A stretch of 64,000 nucleotides of DNA. Origin: Lepus europaeus. Lineage: Eukaryota; Chordata; Mammalia; Lagomorpha; Leporidae. The position numbers and the translations under genes were made by a program. How positions within the stretch are numbered: the stretch's first letter is position 1; each line of letters starts with the position of its first letter. A model generated the notes under the pieces. The model did not search any database. It was given only the letters and a program-made list of their open reading frames with translations, and was not told where the DNA came from. Positions 21,112 through 31,479 of the stretch are shown piece by piece. Location: the NCBI RefSeq assembly GCF_033115175.1, contig NC_084836.1, positions 64,161,097 through 64,225,096 of the forward strand, written 5' to 3'.

Positions 21112-22178
21112 GTTTTTTTAAACATTTATTTATTTATTTATTTGTTTTAATTGAATGGCTGATCCACTGTAATCACTGATGCTTAAATTGTAGATAAGAG
21201 AGGTGAGGTGAAGATTCATTTCTTGGTCTCCTTCTTTGGACAGTCTTTTTTTTTTTCCAAGATATGTTTATTTTGGGGCCTAGCTGTGGTGTAGCAGGTT
21301 AAATTGCCACCATCAGTGCCAGCATCTCGTATGGGCATCAGTTCAAGTCCCAGCTGTTCCACTTCTGATCCAGTCCCCTTGGCAGAGTTACAGAGAGAGA
21401 GAGAGAAAGAGATCTTCCATACACTCGTTCACTTTCCAAATGGCTGTAACGGCTGGATCTGGGCCAGGCCGAAGCCAGGAGCCTGGAACTCCATCTGATT
21501 CTCCCACGTGGGTGGCAGGGACCCAAGCACTTGGGCCATCCTCGGCTGCCTTCTCAGGCACATTAGCAAGGCACTGGTTCAGATGTAGAGCAGCCAGGAC
21601 TCAAACCAGCACTCAGATGGGATACCAGTAGCCTAACCCACTGTGCCACAACAGTGACCTCTGGACAGTCTCGATGGTCTCCTCCTTCTTGGCCTGAAGA
21701 CACTCTTCATGTTTGCCTGCTCCTTTGGTCTTAGACCTGCAGGCTTCAGCCGGAAGCTTCTTGCGAGCCTTGTCTGCCTTCCGTTTGTGGATGTGTTCTC
21801 TGAGAATCCCCTTGTTTTCACACGTTTCCCCTTCCCGTCAGGTGCAGGCTGTGTTGCATGGAGCAGTCAGTCTTGGATTCACAGTATTTTCTGAGCAGCT
21901 GGACTGAACCCACCTCCTCCTCCTCCTCCAGGTTACCTTCTCTGGCTTTCAAGCGTTGGCTGGGTGCTGTTGTGCCCATATGTTTGCCCTTCCTCCTGGC
22001 CAAGGTGTTTTTCTGGCATTGAGCCCTGGAATGGAGGCACAGGCTCCAGAGCTTCTGGATCTGTGGACGGGAGTTGGCATGGGAGATTTTCTGAGTCTCA
22101 CTGGGATCCAGCTAGACCTTTCTAACCTCAGCAGAGGACCCTGAAGACAAGTCTTTTCTGAAGCCTGAGCATGCTCGT
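21112..22178 (-). pseudogene. RPL19 processed pseudogene, split by a SINE
   Basis: Minus-strand, intronless match to ribosomal protein eL19. M1 is mutated to ACG (22176-22178), followed by MLRLQKRL, W-DP(V), [10 protein letters not shown], a Glu-for-Arg altered middle, [39 protein letters not shown]-terminal ETKK plus stop sits separately near 21210-21240, beyond the SINE. The 3' UTR landmark GATCAGCCATT (reverse, about 21160) and an A-rich tail grown to (AAAT)n (21112-21149) complete the mRNA copy. Several frameshifts make it non-coding. Confidence 0.88.
21247..21661 (-). mobile_element. C-repeat SINE inserted in the RPL19 pseudogene, with an opposite-strand head inside
   Basis: Target-site duplication TGGACAGTCT at 21237-21246 and 21662-21671. 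The minus element runs from the T-rich tail to TGTGCCACAACAGTGACC. Between about 21276 and 21382 lies a plus-strand tRNA-like head (CCTAGCTGTGGTGTAGCAGG to TCTGATCCAG) joined directly to the minus body. Confidence 0.85.
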
Positions 22179-22227
22179 GGCTGTGGCTGAGGTAGCAAAA
22201 AGAACTCCCATCCATAGATTTTTGTCT

Positions 22228-22478
22228 TTTTTTTTTTTTTAAGATGTATTGATTTGAAAGAGGAAGAGACAGACAGTGAGAGAGAGAGCGAGAGAGAGGT
22301 CACAGAGAGATGATACACAGAGAGAAAGAGAGAGAGAGAGAGATCACAGAGAGATGATACAAAGAGAGAAAGAGAGAGAGAGAGAGAGAGATCTTCATCT
22401 GCGGGTTCACTCACCAAATGGCCACAACAGCCAGGACTGGGCCAGGCCGACCCTAACAGTCAGGAGCTTCTTCCAGAG
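22228..22478 (-). mobile_element. C-repeat SINE, head missing, with GA minisatellite
   Basis: T run, AAGATGTATTGATTTG, an expanded purine block 22259-22391, then GGCCACAACAGCCAGGACTG; stops at TTCTTCCAGAGGC. Confidence 0.8.
22299..22391 (-). repeat. GA-rich duplication of about 45 bp within the SINE tail
   Basis: The unit TCACAGAGAGATGATACA plus AGAGAGAAAGAGAG occurs at about 22299 and again at about 22344. Confidence 0.75.
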
Positions 22479-22481
22479 GCA

Positions 22482-22662
22482 ACAGTGATGGCTCAAGTGG
22501 CTGGGTCCCTGCCACCTATGTGGGAAACTTAGATTGAGTTTCTGGTTCCCAGCATCTTCCCAGCCCTGCACCAGCTGCTGTGGGCATTTAGGGAGTAAAT
22601 GCAGATGGGAGCTTTCTCTCTGTCTGTCTCTGGCTCTCTGCCTCTCAAATAATAATAAATAT
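22482..22662 (+). mobile_element. C-repeat SINE, old, head missing
   Basis: AGTGATGGCTCAAGTGGCTG to CTCTCAAATAATAATAAAT. Faces the minus copy at 22228; both have lost their heads at the junction. Confidence 0.75.
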
Positions 22663-23440
22663 TGGAATCTTCTTTGCTCTTGCTTTCACCCCAGGAACTG
22701 TAGAATACATCAACCACTGAAAACCTAGGCACACAGGTGGAAATCTGTTGCTCTCATAGGATAATGGAGGGCTTCATGAAAGCTCTAAAGAAGGGACCCA
22801 GAGATAGATTGGATGCAATTCACACAAGCCTCTCTCTTTACCCTCCTAGGATGCCTTGTTTCTGCTATGCCTTCTCCCCTTACTTGAAAACCAAAGATAT
22901 AATCAAATGGTGATATTAAAAAGCAGTTCTCTCAACCTCTGACTTGGAGAGGGCGGGGTGGAGTCCACAGACACAAGAATACAACAACTTACACTTGCAA
23001 CCGAACCTACCGAAGGAATGTAGAAAACTAATTTACAATGGGCAGTAAAACTACATCCCCTTCTCCCCTTCAATTACCTAGACAAGCAGAAGAAGATAAT
23101 TTCACCTTGCAGAAACTCTGAAGGAATTAAAGCTGGTGAACACTGGAGCTGGGCTCTCCAAGTTTCTTGGTGACTTCTGGGCTATGATGCAGAATCAGAG
23201 GAAAGGGGGACCTGACCTACTTTCTCTGCACTTTACAAAACTGAAGTGCGGGTGGCTGAAGCTCTCTGTACAGAGAACACAGCTCATTGGGGTAGGCAGG
23301 AGATCAAGATTGGTTCCTTCAGGAATGTGTTGTGCATTTGACAGGGAGGTCCCTGCCTTTTGGACTATACTTCTATCAGGTACAGGTAGCTGTGAGAACT
23401 CCCAGAACCTCAATAGGATGCAGCTCAGATGAAGCTACCA
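22663..23440. other. Unassigned intergenic sequence
   Basis: About 780 nt with no recognised gene or repeat. GC is somewhat higher at 23130-23430 and a 98-codon plus frame (23136-23432) is open, but it resembles nothing I know. Confidence 0.45.
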
Positions 23441-23577
23441 ACAGAATCTTCTTGCCCCAATGGATTGAAAGTTGTGTGTGTGTGTTTTGTTTTTTTGAAA
23501 GAGGCAGGTAAACAAAGTAAATGCATTAATAAGTGGTACCACAAATTTTAATTTATAAATATATACATGCACACATA

Positions 23578-23800
23578 GTTGATCCTCATTATTCACAGAT
23601 TCTGTATGAATGTCTGTGGTCATCCACGGACACATGCAGAGCTGTGCAGTCCCAGCTGAGTTTGAACAAGAACATGTTCTGTCTTCTTGTTTCAGCTCTC
23701 ATATTGTAAACAAGTATCTTCTTTGCAGAACACTTAGTGCATTTTTCACATTTTTGCAGTGTTTGTTGGTGATTTCACCAACTACGATGGCCTGCATACC
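23578..23800 (+). mobile_element. Tigger-like (TcMar) DNA transposon fragment
   Basis: TTGATCCTCATTATTCACAG terminal wording, CTTCTTGTTTCAGCTCTCAT, TTGTTGGTGATTTCACC fit a pogo/Tigger-type human-mouse shared element from memory. No transposase frame remains. Confidence 0.55.
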
Positions 23801-24074
23801 GGTGTTGTGGCCCAGCATGTAAAGCTGCTGCCTGTGACACCAGCATCCCTTATGGGCGCCAGTTCGTGTCCTGTCTGCTCCACTTCCAATCCAGCTCCCT
23901 GCTAATCGCCTGAGAAAGCAGTGGAAGATGGCCCAAGTGCTTGGGCCCCTGCCATCAGCATGGGAGTCCTGGATGAAGCTCCTGGCTTCTGGCTTGTGAC
24001 AATATGGGGAGTGAACCAGTGGATACACCCTCTCTCTTGCTGACTTTTAAAATAAAAAAATAAGCAAATCTAAA
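23801..24074 (+). mobile_element. C-repeat SINE (older)
   Basis: CCGGTGTTGTGGCCCAGCATG head to AAAATAAAAAAATAAGCAAA tail. Confidence 0.85.
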
Positions 24075-24095
24075 AAAAAAAAAAAAAGTCTCCAT

Positions 24096-24189
24096 GGAGA
24101 CCAGAATTGTGGTATAGCAGATTAGGCCTCTGCCTGCTATGCTGGCATCCCATATAGGCACTGGTTTGTGTCTCAGCTCCAATTCTGAT

Positions 24190-24193
<4 letters not shown>
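24096..24193 (+). mobile_element. C-repeat SINE head fragment (chimera, part 1)
   Basis: Only the tRNA-like head and adjoining segment (GACCAGAATTGTGGTATAGC to TTCTGATCCAG), directly joined to the opposite-strand copy at 24194. Confidence 0.8.
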
Positions 24194-24225
<32 letters not shown>

Positions 24226-24481
24226 CTTTAATCTGCTGGTTCACTCCCCAAATGGCTGCATGGTTGGGGCTGAGCTGATCTGAAGCCAGGAGCCAAGAGC
24301 TGCTTCTGGGTCTCCCACATGAGTGCAGAGTCCAAGGCTTGGGCCATCCCTGCTGCTTTCCCAGGCACATTAGCAGGGAGCTGGATCAGAAGTGGAGCAG
24401 CCAGGACTCCAAACCAGCACCCATAGGGGATGCTGTCACTGCAGGCTGGGGCTTTAACCCACTGCATACAGTGCCAGCCCC
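24194..24481 (-). mobile_element. C-repeat SINE (chimera, part 2) with (GA)n at the junction
   Basis: (GA)n 24194-24222, GGTCTTTAATCTGCTGG, body and ACAGTGCCAGCCCC head. No AT-rich tail exists between it and the plus head. Confidence 0.85.
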
Positions 24482-24689
24482 AATTTACCAGTTATTATTG
24501 CACTTATTCGTGTTCTCACTTCATATAGATGGAAATTATGTCTCTGCCTCTCTTTGTGCTTAATCAGTTTTCTACTCATAACCATCAGGAAATAAATCAT
24601 ATGTCCTAACAGAGGGCCTAAAAACCTAAGTGGCCTTTGGCACTTTCCTGAAAGTTTCAAAGCTTTTCAAGTTACCTATATTGGGGAAT

Positions 24690-24970
24690 ATTGCGGTACA
24701 ACCCCAGTTCCATGCTAATGTGCCTGTAGAGGCAGCAGGAGCTAGCCCAAGTTCTTGGGCCCCTGCCACCCACCTGAGAGACCAGGCCATACTTCTTGAC
24801 TCCTGGCTTCAGCCTGGTACACCCCAGCTGTTATGGTCATTTGGGGAGTGAACCAGCAGATGGAAGGTCTCTGTCTCTCCACCTCTCTCTCTCTCTCTCT
24901 CTTCCTCCCTCTTTCACTCCCTCCCTCCCTCTCCGTCACTCTGTTTTTCAAATAAATAATTTTTAAATAA
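24690..24970 (+). mobile_element. C-repeat SINE, old, head missing
   Basis: CCCCAGTTCCATGCTAATGTG to TTTTTCAAATAAATAATTTTT. Confidence 0.75.
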
Positions 24971-25072
24971 AGAAAAACATAGTTATTTATATAAAATGTA
25001 AGATTCACTGTTAGAGTTAAGATATTAGTTTTATTTCTATATTGCATTACCTATCAAGTCTGGAAACAGAAC

Positions 25073-25149
25073 TCAAGTGGAAGATATTTTTCTGTCTGTT
25101 TCACCCTATCTGTATGCCTCTGTCTTTCAAATAAATAAATATTTTAAAG
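25073..25149 (+). mobile_element. C-repeat SINE 3' fragment
   Basis: GTGGAAGATATTTTTCTGTC and TCTTTCAAATAAATAAAT only. Confidence 0.65.
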
Positions 25150-25158
25150 AATTTATTG

Positions 25159-25523
25159 GCCGGCGCTGTGGCATAGCGGGTAAAACCACCGCCTGTGGTG
25201 CCGGCATCCCATATGGGCACTGGTTGAGTCCCAGCTTATCCGCTTCCAATCCAGCTCTCTGCTATGGCCTGGGAAAGCAGAAGATGGCCCAAGTCCTTAG
25301 GCCCCTGCACCCGCATGGGAGACCCGGAAGAAGCTCCTGGCTCCTGGCTTCAGATCGGCGAAGCTCTGGCCTCTGCAGCCATCTGGGGAGTGAACCAGTG
25401 GATGGATGACCTCTCTCTCTCTCTCTCTCTCCCCCCCTTCCTCCCTCCCTCCTCTCTCTTTCTCTGCCTCTCCTCTCTCTGTGTAACTCTGACTTTTAAG
25501 CAAAATAAATAAATCATAAAAAA
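25159..25523 (+). mobile_element. C-repeat SINE, complete, CT-expanded
   Basis: GCCGGCGCTGTGGCATAGCG head, long CT tract 25410-25480, AAATAAATAAATCATAAA tail. Target-site duplication AATTTATTG at 25150-25158 and 25524-25532. Confidence 0.9.
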
Positions 25524-25699
25524 AATTTATTGAGCAAGAATAAAAATAAAGCCCATCCAGTAGAAATAAAACCAATTCTCTGAAGACTGCTGTTGGCATC
25601 TGCAGGGGTCAAGAGAGTGACCATGGGCTAGGAATTAAGAATGTTCCTCTATAAGCCTGAAGCTTCCTGAGAAGTCAAGAGTCTGATTTATGCACTTTA

Positions 25700-26024
25700 T
25701 TATTTTTTTAAAAGATTCATTTTTTATTTGAAAGGCAGAGTTACACAGAGAGTGAGGGAGAGACAGAGAGAGAGATCTTCCATCTGCTGGTTCAATTCCC
25801 AAATGGCCACAATGGCTGGAACTGGGCCAGACCAAAGCCAGAGTCAGGAACTTCTTCAGGGTGTCCCATGTGGGTTCAGGGGCCCAAGCACTTGGGCCAT
25901 TTTCTGCTGCCTTCCCAAGCACATTAGCAGGGAGCTGGATCAGAAGCAGAACAGCTGGGAATCCAATCGGTGTCCAGGCACTGCAGGCGGCAACTTAACA
26001 CACAAAGCCGCAATGCTGGCCCCA
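25700..26024 (-). mobile_element. C-repeat SINE, complete
   Basis: Target-site duplication GATTTATGCACTTTA at 25685-25699 and 26025-26039; head AAGCCGCAATGCTGGCCCC. Confidence 0.95.
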
Positions 26025-26424
26025 GATTTATGCACTTTAATCTATAATTCAATACAAATTATAACGAAACAAAGCAAAACAAAAAGTCTTACCCTCACAG
26101 GAAGAATAGGCTTTCTGAATGTCTCATTACTGGTATCAGCAAAGTTCAAGTGGTAACCCCAAAAATCTCCATGTTCTGCCAAAATTCCCCACTCTTCTCA
26201 ACATTCACAGTCTACCATTTTCTCCTTCAGGAGGATCATGCCCCTGATCCTTAATTATGTCAGTTATCACTAGAATCCAGGACTGCCTGGCTATGCCTCA
26301 TGTCCTAGACTTGAATGTTCCCACAATCTGTACATCACTGTTTCTGACTCCATCTTATACCCCTTCCAATTGCTTGAAGCCCTTTCACAATTGAACTGAG
26401 GCTCAAAAATCTGCAAAATCCCTG

Positions 26425-26512
26425 GTTTTCAGCTTTGCCCAGTCCTGGCTGTTGCGGCCATTGGGAAGTGACCAGTGGATGGAAGACCTCTCTTCCTGTT
26501 ACCTGCCTTTTT
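26425..26512 (+). mobile_element. C-repeat SINE internal fragment
   Basis: CCCAGTCCTGGCTGTTGCGG and GTGGATGGAAGACCTCTC; ends cut off. Confidence 0.65.
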
Positions 26513-26744
26513 TTGTAAAGCATCAATGATTTCACTATTCTTCCACTCAAAATTCACCATAAACTTGTTTGTTCTTGGTTCAGTTTAGCAGAATGCATGT
26601 TTCTCTGACAGTTCTTTTCAAACTGAAACAATGTCTTGTCCTTCTTAGAGCCTTGAACTAGATCCTATTCAAGTAACATTTTGGTGCAAAAAAAGTTTGA
26701 AATCCATTCATAGGGTTTTTATTTTCTTTTTTCTTTTTCTTTCT

Positions 26745-26800
26745 TTTTTTTTTAAAGGAAAGGTTTATTGTCGGGTGGGGAAACCCAACAGGCATAGTTT
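26745..26800 (-). repeat. Unclassified repeat, copy 1
   Basis: Reverse strand reads ...GGGTTTCCCCACCCGACAATAAACC followed by an A/T-rich run, resembling a 3' end with a poly-A signal. Shared with 40815-40862. Confidence 0.45.
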
Positions 26801-26837
26801 TCTATAATGTGCCTTTTCAATAAACTTAAAAAACATC

Positions 26838-27066
26838 AATTGAGAGAGAGCTCCCATCCACTGATTTACTCCCCAAATACCAGCAACCACCAGGACTGGG
26901 CCTGGCTAAAGCAAGAAACTTCAAAAAAGTCTCCCTCATGGGTGTCAGGAAGTACTTCAGTCATTAACTGCTGCTTCCCAGGGTAGGCATTAGAGGGGAG
27001 CTGGGGTTGGAAACAAGCCAGGACTTGAACCCAGGCGCTCTGATATGCAAAGCAGGCATCCTATGT
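26838..27066 (-). mobile_element. C-repeat SINE, old, tail missing
   Basis: GAGAGAGCTCCCATCCACTG, GGACTGGGCCTGGCTAAAGC, ACTTGAACCCAGGCGCTCTG. Confidence 0.7.
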
Positions 27067-27451
27067 ATGTCACCTCAATGTAGTTTAAACCAGACTGATA
27101 GTGAATACTTCTAAACTGTGAGAACGATTGCATCAGAAAATAAAAAGTAATTTAAGTGGACATCTACAGTGTTTATACTGGGTCATGATGTCTCCTTTGG
27201 GGTTTGTGGCCAATGTTTCATTCCCTAGACCCAGAAGCTATTCTTACCCATTGCTTCCCTTTCTTTGACTTAAAATATGAAATTAACCTCTAGTTTCTTG
27301 TTTTGTTAGAAGACTCACCTTAACTGGAAAGTTCTCACCATCTGTTGTGTAATTTAAAGAAAAAAATTGTACATGTCAATCTATAAAGTTATTTCGCTGT
27401 TGAATATATTTCAGTTCAGTTCTCAGAAAAATAACTGAGTATACAGATGCT
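27067..27451. other. Unassigned intergenic sequence
   Basis: About 385 nt, AT-rich, nothing recognised. Confidence 0.5.
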
Positions 27452-27465
27452 AAGATTATGATTGA

Positions 27466-27794
27466 GGCCAGCGCCGTGGCTTAACAGGCTAATCCTCCGC
27501 CTTGCAGCGCCAGCACACTGGGTTCTAGTCCCGGTTGGGGCGCCGGATCCTATCCCGGTTGCTCCTCTTCCAGGCCAGCTCTCTGCTATGGCCTGGGAAG
27601 GCAGTGGAGGATGGCCCAAGTCCTTGGGCCCTGAACCCGCAGGGGAGACCAGGAGAAACACCTGGCTCCTGGCTTCGGATCAGCAAGATGAGCCGGCCGC
27701 AGCGGCCATTGGAGGGTTAATCAACTGCAAAAGGAAAACCTTTCTCTCTGTCTCTCTCTCTCTCAATATCCACTCTGTCAAAAAAAAAAAAAAA
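27466..27794 (+). mobile_element. Young C-repeat SINE, complete
   Basis: Target-site duplication AAGATTATGATTGA at 27452-27465 and 27795-27808; head GGCCAGCGCCGTGGCTTAAC. Confidence 0.96.
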
Positions 27795-27808
27795 AAGATT
27801 ATGATTGA

Positions 27809-28541
27809 TAAAATTACTATGATCTGGTAATTTTTTAGGAGCTTGTTAGGATTAAATTTGTAAAATGGCATCTAATACTTGCCAAATATTTTCTAGTTTG
27901 TCCCAGTCAGGTTACAGATTTCTCTCCCAAAAGCCCTGACACCTTTAAAATGTTTGAACTTGATTATTTTTCCATGTATAAAGGAAGTTTGTTAGTGAAT
28001 TTTAAAAAGGGACCTGAGATAACTTGGGTCCTAGCAGCTAATGGAGATTACCGGCATAGAAAAACTGTTTACAAACTGAACTACAGAAAGAAGCCATTTC
28101 CAGAGCTAAAATGGAATTCCCTTAAATATGCTCCGCAAAGAATGATACAGGAAATATGTAAACCGAGAATTAGAATGGGTCTAAATTTTTAGAAACTATT
28201 TCATGTGAAACTATTTCCCATGGCTGTTCTTTTGGTAAGGGAAACTGCTATTTAGGATTGCAGTCTTACAATCTTTGATTCACTTTTAACATCATTACCA
28301 AATTCTTTCTAGAACAAAGTGTTAGTCTTCTTAGAAAAACTTCAGTAGCTTGCCATTGTCAGAGCAGTGCCATTATCTGGGTGTGACTTTCTTAACTTTT
28401 ATCTTGGGTTAGCTCCTCGCACTCTGGACTAGCTAGGCCAAACTGCCTGCGGTCTACATTCAGCCTACCATCAATCTGTTTGACTCGAGTTACGGTTTTT
28501 AAATTTTTCAGTCGGAAAAAATGAAATTGCTGTATGTGAAA
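27809..28541. other. Unassigned intergenic sequence
   Basis: AT-rich. An 80-codon plus frame (27950-28192) has no recognisable domain and is not called. The last 100 nt may be the diverged left part of the hAT fossil. Confidence 0.5.
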
Positions 28542-28713
28542 ACACATTCAAATTCCAGCTCTTGCAATAGTTTTACTGGTACACAGTCATCCTCATTTGT
28601 ACACACTGTCTACAGTTTTTTAAGCAGTTCTAGAATTGAGAAGTTACAACAGCGCCCTTATGGCCTATCTGACCCTTTATAGAAAAAGCTGGCTAACCCC
28701 TGACCTAGACATT
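28542..28713 (-). mobile_element. hAT-type DNA transposon fossil
   Basis: TTTTACTGGTACACAGTCATC, TTACAACAGCGCCC, CCTATCTGACCCTTTATAG and AAAAAGCTGGCTAACCCCTG follow the order of a well-known mammalian hAT non-autonomous element whose end reads GTTTGCCGACCCCTG. Family name uncertain. Confidence 0.6.
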
Positions 28714-28805
28714 CTAGTTTCTATCTCCTTACCTATCAAGGTTTCTACTGTCACCTTTATGAGGCTGTCAAGGTAGAATTTTCAAGAAAGTTAAAAACAT
28801 TACTC

Positions 28806-29127
28806 TTTTTAAGATTTATTTATTTGAAAGGCAGAGTTAGAGAGGCAGAGGAAGGTCTTCCATCTGCTGGTTCACTCCCCAAATGGCTGCAACAGCCAGA
28901 GCTGGGCCCATCTGAAGTCAGGAGCCAGGAGCTTGGAGCCTCTTCCCCTCTTCTGGGTCTCCCACGTGGGTGCAGAGGCCCAAGGATTTGGGCCATCCTC
29001 TGCTACTTTCCCAGGCACATTAGCAGCGAGCTGGATCAGAAGTGGAGAAGCTGGGACTTGAACTGGCACGCATATGGGATGCCCGCACTGCAGGCGGCTT
29101 TACCTACTATGCAACAGTGCCGGCCCT
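28806..29127 (-). mobile_element. C-repeat SINE, complete
   Basis: AAGATTTATTTATTTGAAAG tail to ATGCAACAGTGCCGGCCC head. Confidence 0.9.
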
Positions 29128-29224
29128 TAACAACATGATTCTTCCACAGTGAGCTAAACTCCAACTGGCAGAATCAGTAAAATGGTAAAGCTGGTTCCAG
29201 GAACATTTAAAGAGCAAAGTATTG

Positions 29225-29544
29225 GCCGGCGCCGCGGCTCAATAGGCTAATCCTCTGCCTTGCGGCGCTGGCACACCGGGTTCTAGTTCCGGTCGGGCCG
29301 CTGGATTCTGTCCCGGTTGCCCCTCTTCCAGGCCAGCTCTCTGCTGTTTGCAGTGGAGGATGGCCCAAGTGCTTGGGCCCTGCACCCCATGGGAGACCAG
29401 AAGCACCTGGCTCCTGCCATCGGATCAGCGTGGTGTGCCAGCCGCAGCGCGCCAGCCGTGGCGGCCATTGGAGGGTGAACCAACGGCAAAGGAAGACCTC
29501 TCTGTCTCTCTCTCACTGTCCACTCTGCCTGTCCAAAAAAAAAA
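29225..29544 (+). mobile_element. Young C-repeat SINE, complete
   Basis: Target-site duplication AAAGAGCAAAGTATTG (16 nt) at 29209-29224 and 29545-29560; head GCCGGCGCCGCGGCTCAATA. Confidence 0.97.
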
Positions 29545-29600
29545 AAAGAGCAAAGTATTGACAGGTTTAAGAGTAAAAATTAGAGTAAGGCCGCAAGTTA

Positions 29601-29927
29601 CTTTTTTTTTTTTTTGTAAAAATTTTATTTGAAAGACAGATTTACAGAGAGAGGTAGAGATAGAGAGGTCTTCCATCCGCTGGCTCACTCCCCAGATGGC
29701 TGCAACGGCCAGAGCTGGGCTGATCCAAAGCAAGGAGCCAGGAGGTTCTTCCGGGTCTCCCATGTGAGTTCAGGGGCCCAAGGACTTGGGCCATCTTCTG
29801 CTGCTTTCCCAGGCCATACCAGAGAGCTAGACTGGAAATGGAGCAGCTGGGACTAGAACTGGTGCCCATATGGGATGCTGGCACTTCAGGTCAGGGCTTT
29901 AACACGCTGCACCTCAGAACCGGCCCC
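29601..29927 (-). mobile_element. C-repeat SINE, complete
   Basis: Target-site duplication with one mismatch: AAGGCCGCAAGTTA at 29587-29600, AAGGCAGCAAGTTA at 29928-29941. Confidence 0.93.
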
Positions 29928-29941
29928 AAGGCAGCAAGTTA

Positions 29942-30560
29942 AATTGTTTTGCATCCCACAGGGCAATACCACCTTAACTTTGGGGTTTGTTTTTCTATCA
30001 GAAATCTTACGAGAAATTTCACAATGTCTAGCCAGGTCAAACACAGGTATCTAGAATTAAATAACCCTGGGGCAGATTATAAAGGTCCAGTGTGAACTGA
30101 AAGGCCATTCAGCCACTCCTTGCCTTATTTGCCACTTCGGGTAGTTTTTCTTAAGGCCTGTCCTGATTCTTCCAGCCAAAGTACACCTCTCATCCTTTCA
30201 GGCTCCCATTCTTTTCCCTACTTTTATTATAGCACCCAGTTCTGTCTTCCCCGACAGGTATTAGGTCCCTAGGCATCCCAATACTTAAAGAACTGGGATT
30301 TTATCTTCCTTTTGGGACTTGCGTGTAGGGTCCAAGCTCAATAAGCCCCCAGCACCGGTCTTGCCCGAGTCACAACACCTTCTCCCTTAATATGATGGCC
30401 TCACTCTTTCCAAGCTTCTTATGCTATTTTCCTTAAGCCTCCGTCTTCCAAAGAGGTGAATTTCCCCCTTACTTATGGTAGGCGAGCTCTGTTTTGATAT
30501 TTTTGGTTACCACCCATGAAGATCCTTAACTCGTAAAAAAAATTAAAAAAAAAAAAATTT
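29942..30560. other. Unique sequence upstream of the PTGES3 CpG island
   Basis: About 620 nt, no repeat recognised, ending in an A-rich run at 30535-30557 where composition changes abruptly to CpG-rich. Confidence 0.6.
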
Positions 30561-31286
30561 GAGACCCTTCCCCCAGCTGACGTCCGCAGAGACACGGAGC
30601 GTCCTGGTCTCTCCAGTCCCGGACACGGGCCCTGTTCCTTCAAACATTCTTCCTGTGCCACCTTCGGCACCAGGGTCTCAGAGCGGCGGCAAATGCCCCA
30701 GCCCAGGCCCCCAACCTTCAGAAACATGGCCTCAGGCCCTGGACTAAGTTGGGCCGCGGTCGCAACTGCGCCCCTCACAGGCGCGCCACGTCCTCCCGCG
30801 GCTGGCTCACTCCCTCCGAAGTGGCCAAGGCCCCACCTCGCTCCTCAAGGAGCACGACCCCGCGTCCCTCCGCCTTCCTCCCGCGGCCGACGCGGCCCGT
30901 GCCCCAGCGACATCGCCAGGGCCGCGCGGCCGCGGACGGTTGGGCAGCCAACGGCTTCCTGACGCGAGGGGGCAGCGCGGCGGGCGAGGCGGGAACGCGC
31001 GGCCGGGGGAGGGGGCGCCGACGCAGGGCGGTGCCGGCGCGGGGAAGGATCGCGAAGGAGCGGGAGGCCCCGCCCTTTCCGTAGAGATCTCTAGAAAGCC
31101 GCGCAGCAGCCCGAAAACACAGACTGCGCACGCGCGGCGGCCGGGCCCGGGCATTTTGCTGCGTCACCAGCCGCCGCCCGGCCTCACCACCCCTCGCTCG
31201 CACGCACGCACGTTCCTCCTCCGTCCTCGCGCCCCTTTTCCTACACTTTCCTCTTCTCCCCGACCGGAGGAGCCGCTCGCGCCGCG

Positions 31287-31300
31287 CGGTGCATTCTGGG
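31287..31300 (-). promoter_or_regulatory. ZNF143/Staf-like site near the PTGES3 transcription start
   Basis: Reverse strand reads CCCAGAATGCACCG, a near match to the ZNF143 consensus core CCCAYAATGCAYYG. It sits just before the (CCG)n of the likely 5' UTR. Confidence 0.5.
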
Positions 31301-31479
31301 GACCCAGGTCGAGCCCGCCGCCGCCGCCGCCGTCGCCGCCGCCGCCTGAGGGGAGCGAGGAGAGGCCGCGACCGGGGAGAAAACGCCGGAGTCGCCGCCG
31401 GAGAAAAGTCGACTCCCCAGCCGCCGCCGCCAGCGAGGCCCGCCCACCCGCTCGCCCGTCCCCCTGCCCCGTTCACAAT
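31290..31479 (+). CDS. PTGES3: PTGES3 exon 1: 5' UTR and first two bases of the start codon
   Basis: The exon ends ...CACA AT and the donor is GTGAGT at 31480, so the initiator is AT|G across intron 1. No other ATG occurs in the sequence from 31290 to 31477. The -3 base is A. The 5' end is an estimate. Confidence 0.9.

Noticed and set aside
31082-31097. Heat-shock element for PTGES3
   Set aside because: TAGAGATCTCTAGAAAG contains one GAA-type unit with an imperfect partner; three inverted nGAAn units are not present.
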